Of a DNA stretch of 7,113 nt, positions 1 to 6,509 are shown in pieces; the first letter of the stretch is position 1; each line of letters opens with the position of its first letter. The position numbers were made by a program, and so were the translations under genes. Under the pieces are notes generated by a model that was not told the origin of the DNA, did no database searches, and saw only the letters and a list, made by a program, of their open reading frames with translations. Location of the stretch: NCBI GenBank assembly GCA_900543365.1, contig UQRG01000077.1, positions 1 through 7,113 of the forward strand. The letters are read 5' to 3'. The stretch is from an uncultured Eubacterium sp. Lineage in GTDB: Bacteria; Bacillota; Clostridia; Lachnospirales; CAG-274.

Positions 1-813
1 ATTGATTTTATAAGAACAATAATATTAGGTATAGTTGAAGGTATTACAGAATGGTTACCAATAAGTAGTACAGGACACCTTATATTAATTGAAGAATTAA
101 TAGGTACTATAAGTAGTGACAAATTTATGTCAATGTTTGATGTTGTTATTCAGCTTGGTGCTATTATGGCAGTAGTTGTAATATATTTTAACAAGCTTAA
201 TCCCTTTGGCAAAAGGAAAACTGAAGATGAAAAATTAAGTACAATTAGCCTTTGGGTTAAAGTTATTATTGCTAGTATGCCTGCTGCGATTATTGGTTTG
301 TTACTTGATGATTGGATGGATGAGCATTTATTTAATCCTATCGTTGTTGCCATTACTCTCATTATATATGGTATTGCATTTATAGTTATTGAAAATAACC
401 GTAAAGCTAGTAATGTGAAGTGCAAAGATTTAGATAAGTTACCTATTAAAACTGCTATTGGTATTGGCTTATTTCAAGTATTATCTTTAGTGCCAGGTAC
501 TTCCCGTTCTGGTTCAACAATTATAGGTGGTTTACTTTTGGGTACATCAAGATATGTTGCAACTGAATTTACATTTTTCCTTGCTATACCTGTTATGTTT
601 GGTGCAAGCTTTTTGAAAATATTTAAATTTGGTTTGCCAAGTTTTTATGAACTAGTAATGCTTATATTTGGTATGCTTGTATCATTTATTGTGTCTGTAC
701 TTGCTATAAAATTTCTTGTAAGCTATATTAAGAAAAATAATTTTAAGATTTTTGGTTATTACAGAATTGTGTTAGGTGTAATTGTTCTTTTATACTTTGG
801 TTTAATTAGATAA
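1..813 (+). CDS. uppP: Undecaprenyl-diphosphatase UppP (BacA family), 5' end cut by window edge
   Basis: This integral membrane enzyme dephosphorylates undecaprenyl pyrophosphate to undecaprenyl phosphate, recycling the lipid carrier for peptidoglycan and other envelope polymers; it also confers bacitracin tolerance. The frame is open from base 1 to a TAA at 811-813 (270 codons). Codons 10-27 read GIVEGITEWLPISSTGHL, the family's first catalytic motif, with the two acidic residues at codons 13 and 17 and His at 26. Codons 165-171 read PGTSRSG, the second signature, with the catalytic Arg at 169. The rest is a series of hydrophobic membrane segments. From memory of the E. coli protein, the catalytic residues are offset by about four, so only a handful of N-terminal residues and the start codon are missing. 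An internal ATG at 127 gives a shorter open frame, but that start would remove the first catalytic motif and is rejected. A terminator hairpin follows directly. Confidence 0.95.
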   Translation: MDFIRTIILGIVEGITEWLPISSTGHLILIEELIGTISSDKFMSMFDVVIQLGAIMAVVVIYFNKLNPFGKRKTEDEKLSTISLWVKVIIASMPAAIIGLLLDDWMDEHLFNPIVVAITLIIYGIAFIVIENNRKASNVKCKDLDKLPIKTAIGIGLFQVLSLVPGTSRSGSTIIGGLLLGTSRYVATEFTFFLAIPVMFGASFLKIFKFGLPSFYELVMLIFGMLVSFIVSVLAIKFLVSYIKKNNFKIFGYYRIVLGVIVLLYFGLIR

Positions 814-816
814 TTT

Positions 817-846
817 TGAATAAAATCACTCCCTGTTGTTAAAATA
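817..846 (+). promoter_or_regulatory. Possible sigma-G/sigma-F type promoter for the ger operon (weak)
   Basis: TGAATA at 817-822 matches the -35 element I recall for forespore sigma-G promoters. After 17 bases, TAAAATA (840-846) matches the CATACTA-type -10 at only four of seven positions. Germinant-receptor operons in Bacillus are forespore-expressed, so the context fits. In sequence this AT-rich the match could be chance. If real, transcription would begin near 852-855, inside the 3' arm of the hairpin. Confidence 0.25.
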
Positions 847-866
847 AAACAAGGGGGTGATTTTTT
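822..866 (+). terminator. Hairpin plus T-tract after uppP, overlapping the next gene's ribosome binding site
   Basis: Bases 822-833 pair with 853-864 (12 bp, one G-T wobble at 830/856). After a 2-nt bulge (834-835), bases 836-840 pair with 848-852, leaving a 7-nt loop (841-847). Six T residues (861-866) close the structure, although four of them also pair with the leading A residues. This looks like an intrinsic terminator for uppP, beginning 9 nt after its stop. The 3' arm contains the Shine-Dalgarno sequence of the downstream ger gene, and the T-tract touches its ATG at 867, so the element may also control translation. Confidence 0.75.
851..866 (+). promoter_or_regulatory. Strong ribosome binding site of the ger operon, sequestered in a hairpin
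   Basis: AAGGGGGTGA (851-860) is one base from the full anti-16S consensus AAGGAGGTGA and sits six T residues before ATG 867, which fixes the start of the gerA A-subunit gene. Nearly all of it is paired in the 822-864 hairpin. A transcript reading through from uppP would therefore hide this site, while one starting inside the hairpin would expose it. Confidence 0.7.
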
Positions 867-1508
867 ATGTCTTATTATGAAAATAAACAATATGTTGAAA
901 ATCAGTTTAAAAATTGGGGAGATATTGTAAAGAGAGAATTTCCGGTAGGTCAAAACAAAACAATAAATGTGTTTATAACATATATAGATGATATGGTAAG
1001 CAGAAGTTTACTTGAGGAACAAATAATAAAAAATCTTATTGTTAATATAAGAATTGCACCTCCTAATAACATTGACTTTTTGAAACCTTATAATATTCTA
1101 GTAAATGGTGGAGTGACTACAGCAGATATAAAGGAAACTGAAAATATAGATGATGCTATTCTTGAAGTAATGAGTGGTAATACTCTTATATTAATTGAAA
1201 ATACAGATAAAATACTTATTATTTCATCAAAAGGATTTCCTAAAAGAGGTGTAGATAAGCCTGAAAATGAAATAGCTGTTCAAGGTCCAAAAGAGGCTTT
1301 TGCTGAATCTTTAAGAATAAATACTGTTTTAATAAGAAGAAGAATACGAAGTACAAAATTAAAGTGTGAACAGCTTAAAATCGGAAAAATAAGCCAAACA
1401 GATGTAGCATTAATGTATATTGAAAATAAAGCAGATAAAAAATTAGTAGATAAAATTAGAGATAAATTAAATAATATTAATATTGATATGCTTTATGATA
1501 GTGGCTAA
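867..1508 (+). CDS. N-terminal fragment of the GerA A subunit (soluble domain), 213 aa
   Basis: This is the translatable 5' part of the interrupted A-subunit gene, starting at ATG 867 behind a near-consensus ribosome binding site. It covers the cytoplasmic N-terminal region of the GerA family. Recognisable stretches are DMVSRSLLEEQIIKNLI (about residues 42-58), a KGFPKRGVDKPENEIAVQGP segment (about 125-144) close to the family's highly conserved FPxRGIxEPxxExxxRGPR motif, and RINTVLIRRRIRSTKL (about 151-166). It has no membrane segment and stops exactly at the junction to the transmembrane domain. If made, it would be a soluble protein without the channel part. It could be inactive, or could still associate with a separately made membrane half; nothing in the sequence favours the latter. 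Confidence 0.6.
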   Translation: MSYYENKQYVENQFKNWGDIVKREFPVGQNKTINVFITYIDDMVSRSLLEEQIIKNLIVNIRIAPPNNIDFLKPYNILVNGGVTTADIKETENIDDAILEVMSGNTLILIENTDKILIISSKGFPKRGVDKPENEIAVQGPKEAFAESLRINTVLIRRRIRSTKLKCEQLKIGKISQTDVALMYIENKADKKLVDKIRDKLNNINIDMLYDSG

Positions 1509-1526
1509 TTAGAACAATATATTTAA

Positions 1527-2336
1527 GAAAATAAATTTTCGCCTTTTCCTCAAATTCAGCTTACAGAAAGACCGGATAAGACAGCATCAGGTCTTGCAGA
1601 GGGGAGAATAGCTATTGTAGTTGATACAAGTCCTTTTGTTATTCTTTTGCCAACTGTTTTAGCCAGCTTTTACCAAGCGTCAGAAGATTATTATCAGCGA
1701 TGGGGGATAATGACCTTTATTAGAATAATACGATATATAGCTGGTTTTATGGCTTTTGCTTTGCCGGGCTTATATATTGCGTCAACTTTATATAATCCAT
1801 CAATGCTGCCTACAGAATTAGTATTGACTATGGCTAGTGCAAGACTTAAAGTACCGTTACCTACAGTTGTTGAAATTGTTATTTTAGAGCTTATATTTGA
1901 GGCACTTAGAGAGGCAGGAACAAGAATACCTGCATCAATAGGAAGTACACTAGGGATTGTAGGTGGTATTATTATTGGTCAGGCTGCTGTTGATGCGAAT
2001 TTAGTAAGTCCAATGGCCGTAATTATTATATCTATAACTGCTATTTGTAGTTTTGCTATACCTAATATGGCACTGGTTTCTGCCTATAGACTTACAAAAT
2101 ACTTTATAATATTTATGTCTGCTGTAGGTGGGCTTGTAGGGTTTGTTTCAGGTTTATTAATTGTACTTTTGCATATTGCAGGTATCAATAGTTTTGGCGT
2201 AAGCTATGTAGCACCTTTCTCTGGAGTAAAGGAAAATAGATATAATAAAATTAGGGATACTATTTTAAGATTTCCGTATATTACAAATGATAAGCATAAT
2301 TTCTTTGAAAGCCTTGAGGAGGATAATAATGAATAA
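1527..2336 (+). CDS. C-terminal fragment of the GerA A subunit (membrane domain), no convincing start
   Basis: The open stretch after the second TAA encodes the conserved membrane half: SPFPQ and ERPDK, the linker AEGRIAIVVDTSPFVILLPT, SEDYYQRWG, LPTELVLTMASARLKVPLPT, then EALREAGTRIP and several transmembrane helices. It ends in a basic or polar tail that overlaps gerAB by 8 nt. There is no ATG, GTG or TTG in frame between 1527 and TTG 1647. TTG 1647 has no ribosome binding site and would start inside the first membrane segment. The first ATG (1710) has only a G-run at 1702-1706, too close to it. GAGGGGAG near 1599 resembles a ribosome binding site but encodes the conserved EGR and leads to no start codon. 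Independent translation is therefore doubtful, and this is most likely the dead 3' part of a pseudogene. Confidence 0.55.
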   Translation, partial: ENKFSPFPQIQLTERPDKTASGLAEGRIAIVVDTSPFVILLPTVLASFYQASEDYYQRWGIMTFIRIIRYIAGFMAFALPGLYIASTLYNPSMLPTELVLTMASARLKVPLPTVVEIVILELIFEALREAGTRIPASIGSTLGIVGGIIIGQAAVDANLVSPMAVIIISITAICSFAIPNMALVSAYRLTKYFIIFMSAVGGLVGFVSGLLIVLLHIAGINSFGVSYVAPFSGVKENRYNKIRDTILRFPYITNDKHNFFESLEEDNNE

Positions 2337-3309
2337 TAAAATATCAACTGCTCAAATGCAAGCCTTAATTATAATTGCATCTTTAGGCTTTGAAATATTA
2401 ATATTACCAATGTTAGTAAATAGTATAATGGAATGTGTTATAGTAAGTGGTATATCTTTTTTACTATGCTTAATTGCAATTTATTCGGATTTTAATATTA
2501 ATAATAACAAAATATTATGTTTTATTTATTCTGTCAAAAATATTCTTGTAATTATATTGTCCATTAGAATACTTGGAAATGCTGTAAAAACAGTTTTGTT
2601 ACACAATATGTATCTATATCAAATAATATTGATACTGGTATTTGCTATAAGCTATGCAGCTTATAAAGGGATAGAAACAGTAGCAAGAGTTGCCCAAATG
2701 TTATTTTGGTTTATTGTTATTGGAACTATTTATGTGTATGCAACATCAACACTAGATATAAAACTCAGCAATATTAATTTCAATTTTAACAATGTATCAA
2801 AACTATTAGTATATGGCTTAATAATTAATATTGCCGAAATAATAATATTATTAAAACCTTTTGTATTACAAAATAAAAATAATGTTTTAATAGGTGTAAT
2901 TATTAGTTTTTTATTAATTATATTTATTACTTTTGTGATTATTGGAAAATTAGGTATTGAAGGAATAAAAAAATCTCAATATCCATCATTTGAACTTATG
3001 TATACAGCAAATTTGCCTAGTATATTTATAAAAAGACAAGAGGGAATTTTTATATCTCTATGGACAATAAGTGCTTTAATATCTATTTTTATATATTTTA
3101 CAGTTACAATAGATTTTATGAAAAATTTAAATATCGACAAAAAAGGTGGATTATTATTTATGACGATATTTATTATTATAATGAGCTTAGTTTATAATAG
3201 TTATAATTCTATTAGAACATATTGTTTTTTGCAAATAGTAGGAGGATTAATAACTGTATTTTGTATACCTATATTTTATATGTTTTGTAGGAGGAAAAAA
3301 ATTGATTAA
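2329..3309 (+). CDS. gerAB: Spore germination protein, B subunit (GerAB/YndE family permease)
   Basis: The predicted protein has 326 residues and is almost entirely transmembrane, with about ten helices, as in the APC-superfamily B subunits of germinant receptors that bind the nutrient signal. Family features are the N-terminal ISTAQMQALIIIASLG followed by ILPML, and the late QYPSFELMYTANLPSIF then KRQEGIFISLWTISALIS (about residues 224-257). The ATG at 2329 is chosen because GAGGAGG lies at 2316-2322 and the protein then begins at the conserved point; the frame stays open further upstream but that part overlaps the A-subunit coding region. The start overlaps the A-subunit stop by 8 nt, indicating translational coupling. 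At 326 residues it is shorter than the roughly 360-370 I expect. It contains no stops or frameshifts, so it is intact even though its partners are damaged. Confidence 0.85.
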   Translation: MNNKISTAQMQALIIIASLGFEILILPMLVNSIMECVIVSGISFLLCLIAIYSDFNINNNKILCFIYSVKNILVIILSIRILGNAVKTVLLHNMYLYQIILILVFAISYAAYKGIETVARVAQMLFWFIVIGTIYVYATSTLDIKLSNINFNFNNVSKLLVYGLIINIAEIIILLKPFVLQNKNNVLIGVIISFLLIIFITFVIIGKLGIEGIKKSQYPSFELMYTANLPSIFIKRQEGIFISLWTISALISIFIYFTVTIDFMKNLNIDKKGGLLFMTIFIIIMSLVYNSYNSIRTYCFLQIVGGLITVFCIPIFYMFCRRKKID

Positions 3310-3847
3310 AATATTTATTCCTATATTTATTGTTTTATTGTTTACAGGCTGCAAAAATGTAAGAGAATTAGAAAACAGAGATTATGTAATGGCTATAGGT
3401 ATAAATGATGAAAATGGTTATGATATGACTATGGCTATTGCAGACTTAACTGATGAAGATAATAAAAAAGAAAATATAACATCAGGTAAGGGTAAATCAT
3501 TGAAAGAAACTATTGATAATATAAATATTAAAACAAAAGGAAATATGTATCTAGGACATAATAAAGCAATTATTGTTTCTGAAAACTTTAATAATTATGA
3601 AGAGTTAATTAATTATGCTTCAAAAAATATAGAACTAAGCCGAGATTCTGTTATTGTTAAAGCAAAAAATCCATCAGAAATAGTATCAAATAAAAATGAT
3701 AATGATAGTGCGTCTAGTTATATATATTCATACTTTGATAGAACAGTTAAAGTAGATTTAGATAAATTAATGGATAGTTATAACAATAACAGGAAAATTA
3801 TTATTCCAACTGTTTCGATAGAAAATAACAAACTGATTATTCAATAA
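3302..3847 (+). CDS. gerAC: Spore germination lipoprotein, C subunit (Ger(x)C family), lacking the C-terminal domain
   Basis: This is the predicted lipoprotein subunit of the germinant receptor, anchored on the outer face of the spore inner membrane. TTG 3302 is the start, with TAGGAGG at 3288-3294 seven bases upstream and an 8-nt overlap with the gerAB stop. Residues 1-16 form a lipoprotein signal ending in LFTG before Cys17. The mature part begins CKNVRELENRDYVMAIGI, the family's N-terminal motif, and contains YLGHNKAIIVSENF (about residues 83-96), matching the conserved GHNK segment. The protein ends at residue 181 with IIPTVSIENNKLIIQ, about where domain 1 joins the rest. Family members are usually about 360-400 residues, so the C-terminal Ger(x)C domain is absent. 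No remnant of it is visible after the stop, which is followed within 3 nt by a long palindrome. It is either a deletion product or a naturally short form. Confidence 0.75.
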   Translation: MIKIFIPIFIVLLFTGCKNVRELENRDYVMAIGINDENGYDMTMAIADLTDEDNKKENITSGKGKSLKETIDNINIKTKGNMYLGHNKAIIVSENFNNYEELINYASKNIELSRDSVIVKAKNPSEIVSNKNDNDSASSYIYSYFDRTVKVDLDKLMDSYNNNRKIIIPTVSIENNKLIIQ

Positions 3848-3850
3848 AGT

Positions 3851-3899
3851 TAATTGTAAAATTTAGGTAAAATAATCCTTTACTTAAATTTTACAATTA
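3851..3899 (+). terminator. 21-bp AT-rich hairpin after the ger operon
   Basis: Bases 3851-3871 pair with 3879-3899 over 21 bp with one G-T wobble (3866/3884) and a 7-nt loop (ATAATCC). The hairpin starts 3 nt after the gerAC stop. It is very AT-rich and has no clean T-run after it (the sequence continues TTATACATAAA), so it may be a weak terminator, a 3'-end stabiliser or a palindromic remnant left by the event that shortened gerAC. Its near-perfect symmetry and position before a new promoter favour a transcript-end role. Confidence 0.55.
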
Positions 3900-3937
3900 T
3901 TATACATAAATTCCTATAAACAAACATTAAAATATTG

Positions 3938-3943
3938 TATAAT
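3938..3943 (+). promoter_or_regulatory. Candidate -10 box for the two-component operon
   Basis: TATAAT at 3938-3943 is a perfect sigma-A -10 hexamer, 56 bases before the response-regulator start. The region 16-18 bases upstream (around 3914-3921, reading CTATAAAC) has no good TTGACA. If genuine, this promoter is weak or activator-dependent, as is common for autoregulated OmpR-family operons. AT-richness lowers confidence. Confidence 0.4.
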
Positions 3944-3999
3944 CAAAATATGTAGAATAAATGTAAATATTAGTTAAAAATCAAAGGAGGATTTTTGTT

Positions 4000-4677
4000 T
4001 TGAATAAAAATATATTTTTAACAGAAGATGATGAAAGTATAAGAGCTTTAGTTAAAGTTGCTTTAGAAGGTTATAATCATACTGTATATGACTTTGAAAC
4101 AGCTGAAGAAGCATTAGAAAAAATGAAAACAGTTAAGCCAGACCTTGCAATCTTTGATATTATGTTGCCTGGTATGCAAGGTACTGAAGCTGTTAAAATA
4201 TTAAGAAGTAATGATAAATTTAAAAAAATGCCTATAATTATGCTTACAGCAAAAGATAGTGAGGTAGATAAAGTTGTAGGTCTTGATAGTGGAGCTGATG
4301 ATTATGTTACTAAGCCTTTTAGTGTAATGGAGCTTATGGCTAGAGTGAGATCTCAACTGCGAAGAACAGAAGAAGATACAGTTAACTATAAAGAAATAGG
4401 CTGCTTGAAGATCAATACTGATACAAGGGAAGTTTTTGTAAATGATAAACTTGTTGTACTTACATTTAAAGAATATGAGCTTTTAATATATCTTATTGAT
4501 AATACTCACAGAGTAGTTACTAGAGATGAACTTTTAAATAAAATATGGGGATATGAGTATACAGGTGAAACAAGAACTATTGACATACATATAAGAACTC
4601 TTAGACAAAAAATTTCTCCGGCTGGTGAGTATATTAAAACTGTACGAGGTATGGGCTATAGAATGAGTAAGGATTGA
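4000..4677 (+). CDS. OmpR/PhoB-family response regulator
   Basis: This 225-residue cytoplasmic regulator is likely phosphorylated by the kinase encoded next to it and then binds DNA as a dimer. Residues 1-120 form the receiver domain, with acidic residues E9, D10 and D11, phospho-acceptor D53 in FDIMLPG, T83 in IIMLTAK, and K105 in YVTKPF. Residues about 130-223 form the winged-helix output domain, with LTFKEYELLIYLIDN, VVTRDELLNKIWGYEY and RTIDIHIRTLRQKI, ending in VRGMGYRM. The TTG start at 4000 is chosen because AAAGGAGG lies at 3983-3990, nine bases upstream, and the receiver domain begins immediately. The stop lies 4 nt before the kinase gene, so the two form an operon. The type resembles PhoB/PhoP, but target genes cannot be read from the sequence, so I give no symbol. 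Confidence 0.93.
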   Translation: MNKNIFLTEDDESIRALVKVALEGYNHTVYDFETAEEALEKMKTVKPDLAIFDIMLPGMQGTEAVKILRSNDKFKKMPIIMLTAKDSEVDKVVGLDSGADDYVTKPFSVMELMARVRSQLRRTEEDTVNYKEIGCLKINTDTREVFVNDKLVVLTFKEYELLIYLIDNTHRVVTRDELLNKIWGYEYTGETRTIDIHIRTLRQKISPAGEYIKTVRGMGYRMSKD

Positions 4678-4681
4678 TATT

Positions 4682-6421
4682 ATGTTTAAGGCTATATATA
4701 AACGAGTAATAGTTATTGTTTTAATTGCTTTAGCAATGTATTCTGCAATTTTTTCTTACTTATACAGTAGCTATACTTTAAAGGAAACAAAATCTCAAAT
4801 GATTGACATTATAAATAAAATTGACAAATATGTTGATTATGATAATTTACAATCAAGTATACTGGAAATTCAATCATTTATACAATTAAAAGACCCACGA
4901 ATAACTATAATTTCTCCTAATGGTGATGTAATTGCTGAAACAGATAAGGAATTAGGTAAACTGGAAAACCATAACAATAGACCAGAAATAATTAGTGCTG
5001 AAGATGGTAAAGTGGGTGTAATTATAAGATACTCAGAATCATTAAAGCAAGGAATGCTGTATATAGCTAAAAAGTCAAAAGATACAAACAATACCATTAG
5101 ACTAGCTATACCTTATAGTAATAAACTTGTTTTTATTGAAACATTGTTACCAACAAGCATAATAACCATAAGTATAACATTGATATTGGCAATGATTATA
5201 AGCAAGAGAGCTATGAAAAAATTTACAAAGCCTCTTCAAGAACTTACAAATGAAATATTAAAAATTCAAAGTGGTGAGGACTTAAAATTAAATCATTATG
5301 AATACAAAGAATTAGATGCCATTTCAAATGCAATAAACACATTGTCCGAGCGAATAGAAAAAGCTATGGATAGTATTACAGAAATAAACAGAAGAACAGA
5401 GTATATTCTTGATAATATGAAAGATGGATTGGTATTTATTGACCATAAAAAAAATGTAATAGGTATTAATTCCTCTGCGAGAGAAATATTTGACTGTCAA
5501 AATAAGAAAAAGTTTCTTAATATTATACATTATACAAGAAATATGGAAATAGTTGAAGCAGTTAATAATGCAATTAATTTAAGAAAAGATAGTATTTTTG
5601 ATATATCCCTTGAAGATGAAAGAATAATATCTGTTCATATATCAAGAGTAATGAAGGGTGTTATTGAAAAAGACCACGGTGGAGCAATAATTCTTCTTAT
5701 TGATGTTACAGCTATTAGGAAAAATGAACAAATGAGAGAAACATTTTTTGCAAATGCTTCTCACGAACTTAAAACTCCTATTACATCAATTAAAGGCTAT
5801 TCAGAACTTTTAACAAGTGGGATACCTTACAGTGAGGAACAAAAAAAGGAATTTTTAACTAGAATTGGAAAAGAAACTGACAATATAACAGGTCTTATTA
5901 ATGATATTTTAGCTATATCAAGAATTGAATCTGGTAGAGGTCGTAAAGATAAGTCAGAATTTAATATTAAATTAATGCTTGAAGATATGACAAAAGAATT
6001 TGAGCCTATGCTTAAAGAAAATAATTTAAAAATAGAAGTTTTTTGCAATGACATAGTCATTTACGAAGAAAAGTCAAAATTTTATACATTATTTAACAAT
6101 CTTATTTCAAATGCCATTAAATATAATGTACCAAATGGTAAGGTTTGTGTGACTTTAGCTAAAGTTTATAACAAGATTTGTATAGAAGTTAGTGATACAG
6201 GTATTGGAATTCCAAAGGTAGACCAAGGAAGAATTTTTGAAAGATTTTATAGAGTTGATAAAGGTAGGAGTAAAAAAGTTGGCGGCACTGGTTTAGGTCT
6301 AGCAATAGTTAAACATATTGTAAATTATTATAACGGTACAATTAGTCTTGAAAGCGAAGTAGATAAAGGAACAACAATAAAGCTAGAGTTAAACATTAAT
6401 ACAAAAAATGCAGGTATATAA
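4682..6421 (+). CDS. PhoR-like membrane sensor histidine kinase (sensor domain-HAMP-PAS-HisKA-HATPase)
   Basis: This 579-residue kinase is the probable partner of the upstream regulator. A first membrane helix (about residues 8-29) and a second (about 149-172) enclose an extracytoplasmic sensor domain. That domain contains NHNNRPEI and then IRYSESLKQGMLYIAK, a pattern I associate with the PhoR extracellular Cache-like domain. HAMP (about 173-225) and a PAS domain (from about Y241 to 340) follow. The HisKA phospho-acceptor is H361 in FFANASHELKTPITS. The ATPase domain carries the N box (LFNNLISNAIKYN, N477), G1 (SDTGIGIP, D505), the F box (IFERFYRVDKG) and G2 (GGTGLGL, G534-G539). All catalytic residues are present. 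The ATG at 4682 follows AAGGA at 4669-4673, which overlaps the end of the regulator gene. A good terminator follows. No pst or phoU gene is nearby, so phosphate sensing is only suggested. Confidence 0.92.
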   Translation: MFKAIYKRVIVIVLIALAMYSAIFSYLYSSYTLKETKSQMIDIINKIDKYVDYDNLQSSILEIQSFIQLKDPRITIISPNGDVIAETDKELGKLENHNNRPEIISAEDGKVGVIIRYSESLKQGMLYIAKKSKDTNNTIRLAIPYSNKLVFIETLLPTSIITISITLILAMIISKRAMKKFTKPLQELTNEILKIQSGEDLKLNHYEYKELDAISNAINTLSERIEKAMDSITEINRRTEYILDNMKDGLVFIDHKKNVIGINSSAREIFDCQNKKKFLNIIHYTRNMEIVEAVNNAINLRKDSIFDISLEDERIISVHISRVMKGVIEKDHGGAIILLIDVTAIRKNEQMRETFFANASHELKTPITSIKGYSELLTSGIPYSEEQKKEFLTRIGKETDNITGLINDILAISRIESGRGRKDKSEFNIKLMLEDMTKEFEPMLKENNLKIEVFCNDIVIYEEKSKFYTLFNNLISNAIKYNVPNGKVCVTLAKVYNKICIEVSDTGIGIPKVDQGRIFERFYRVDKGRSKKVGGTGLGLAIVKHIVNYYNGTISLESEVDKGTTIKLELNINTKNAGI

Positions 6422-6436
6422 TTTAATCAATTTAGT

Positions 6437-6469
6437 AAAAAGCAGATAAAGTAAAAATATCTGCTTTTT
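6437..6469 (+). terminator. Intrinsic terminator after the sensor kinase
   Basis: A perfect 12-bp inverted repeat: AAAAAGCAGATA (6437-6448) pairs with TATCTGCTTTTT (6458-6469) around a 9-nt loop. The 3' arm ends in a T-run, and the mirrored A-run at 6437-6441 could let it work in both directions. It starts 16 nt after the kinase stop and separates this operon from ruvA. Confidence 0.85.
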
Positions 6470-6472
6470 ATA

Positions 6473-6501
6473 TTGACATAAGAATTTTAGTGTTTTATAA
6501 T
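6473..6501 (+). promoter_or_regulatory. Consensus sigma-A promoter of ruvA
   Basis: TTGACA (6473-6478) and TATAAT (6496-6501) are both perfect hexamers with the optimal 17-bp spacer. The promoter lies just after the kinase terminator and predicts a transcription start near 6508, about 30 nt before the ruvA ATG. Confidence 0.9.
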
Positions 6502-6509
6502 TAAAGTAC

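Larger units (their letters stand above)
867..2336 (+). pseudogene. gerAA: GerA-family spore germination protein, A subunit (GerAA/SpoVAF type), interrupted by two in-frame TAA codons
   Basis: A single reading frame from ATG 867 to TAA 2334-2336 spans 489 sense-length codons, the normal size for GerA A subunits. It is broken only by TAA at 1506-1508 (codon 214) and TAA at 1524-1526 (codon 220). Recognisable family sequence runs across the break in the same frame: the N-terminal soluble domain, then ENKFSPFPQ and ERPDK just after the second stop, then the membrane domain. Family members usually have something like SGYIEQ-IEDN-SPFPQ here, so the stops most simply replace a Tyr and a Glu by single substitutions, with no frameshift. 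GerAA subunits form nutrient-gated channels in the spore inner membrane with B and C subunits, which are the next two genes. TAA ends other genes here, so global recoding is ruled out. Alternatives are sequencing error, stop read-through, or expression as two polypeptides. Confidence 0.8.

Noticed and set aside
150..425. Reverse-strand open frame of 91 codons inside uppP
   Set aside because: It lies wholly within a strongly conserved gene on the other strand, has no recognisable motif and no convincing ribosome binding site; it is a shadow. The same applies to the reverse frames at 759-953, 4870-5097, 5324-5530 and 5827-6060.
1506..1526. Use of an alternative genetic code in which TAA is a sense codon
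   Set aside because: TAA properly ends uppP, gerAB, gerAC and the kinase gene, and no other conserved coding region here contains an in-frame TAA.
1503..1541. Insertion of a mobile element or a skin-like excisable element in the A-subunit gene
   Set aside because: Family sequence is continuous in frame across the site at the expected spacing, so nothing has been inserted; only point changes are needed.
2287..2328. Upstream extension of gerAB to 2287
   Set aside because: It would overlap the A-subunit coding region by 50 nt, adds residues not typical of the family, and ignores the GAGGAGG ribosome binding site placed correctly for ATG 2329.
3889..3906. TTTTACA at 3889 and TTATACA at 3900, an 11-base period resembling PhoP-box half repeats before the response regulator
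   Set aside because: Only two units are seen, the next expected positions do not match, one unit lies inside the 3851-3899 palindrome, and the region is so AT-rich that such matches are expected by chance.
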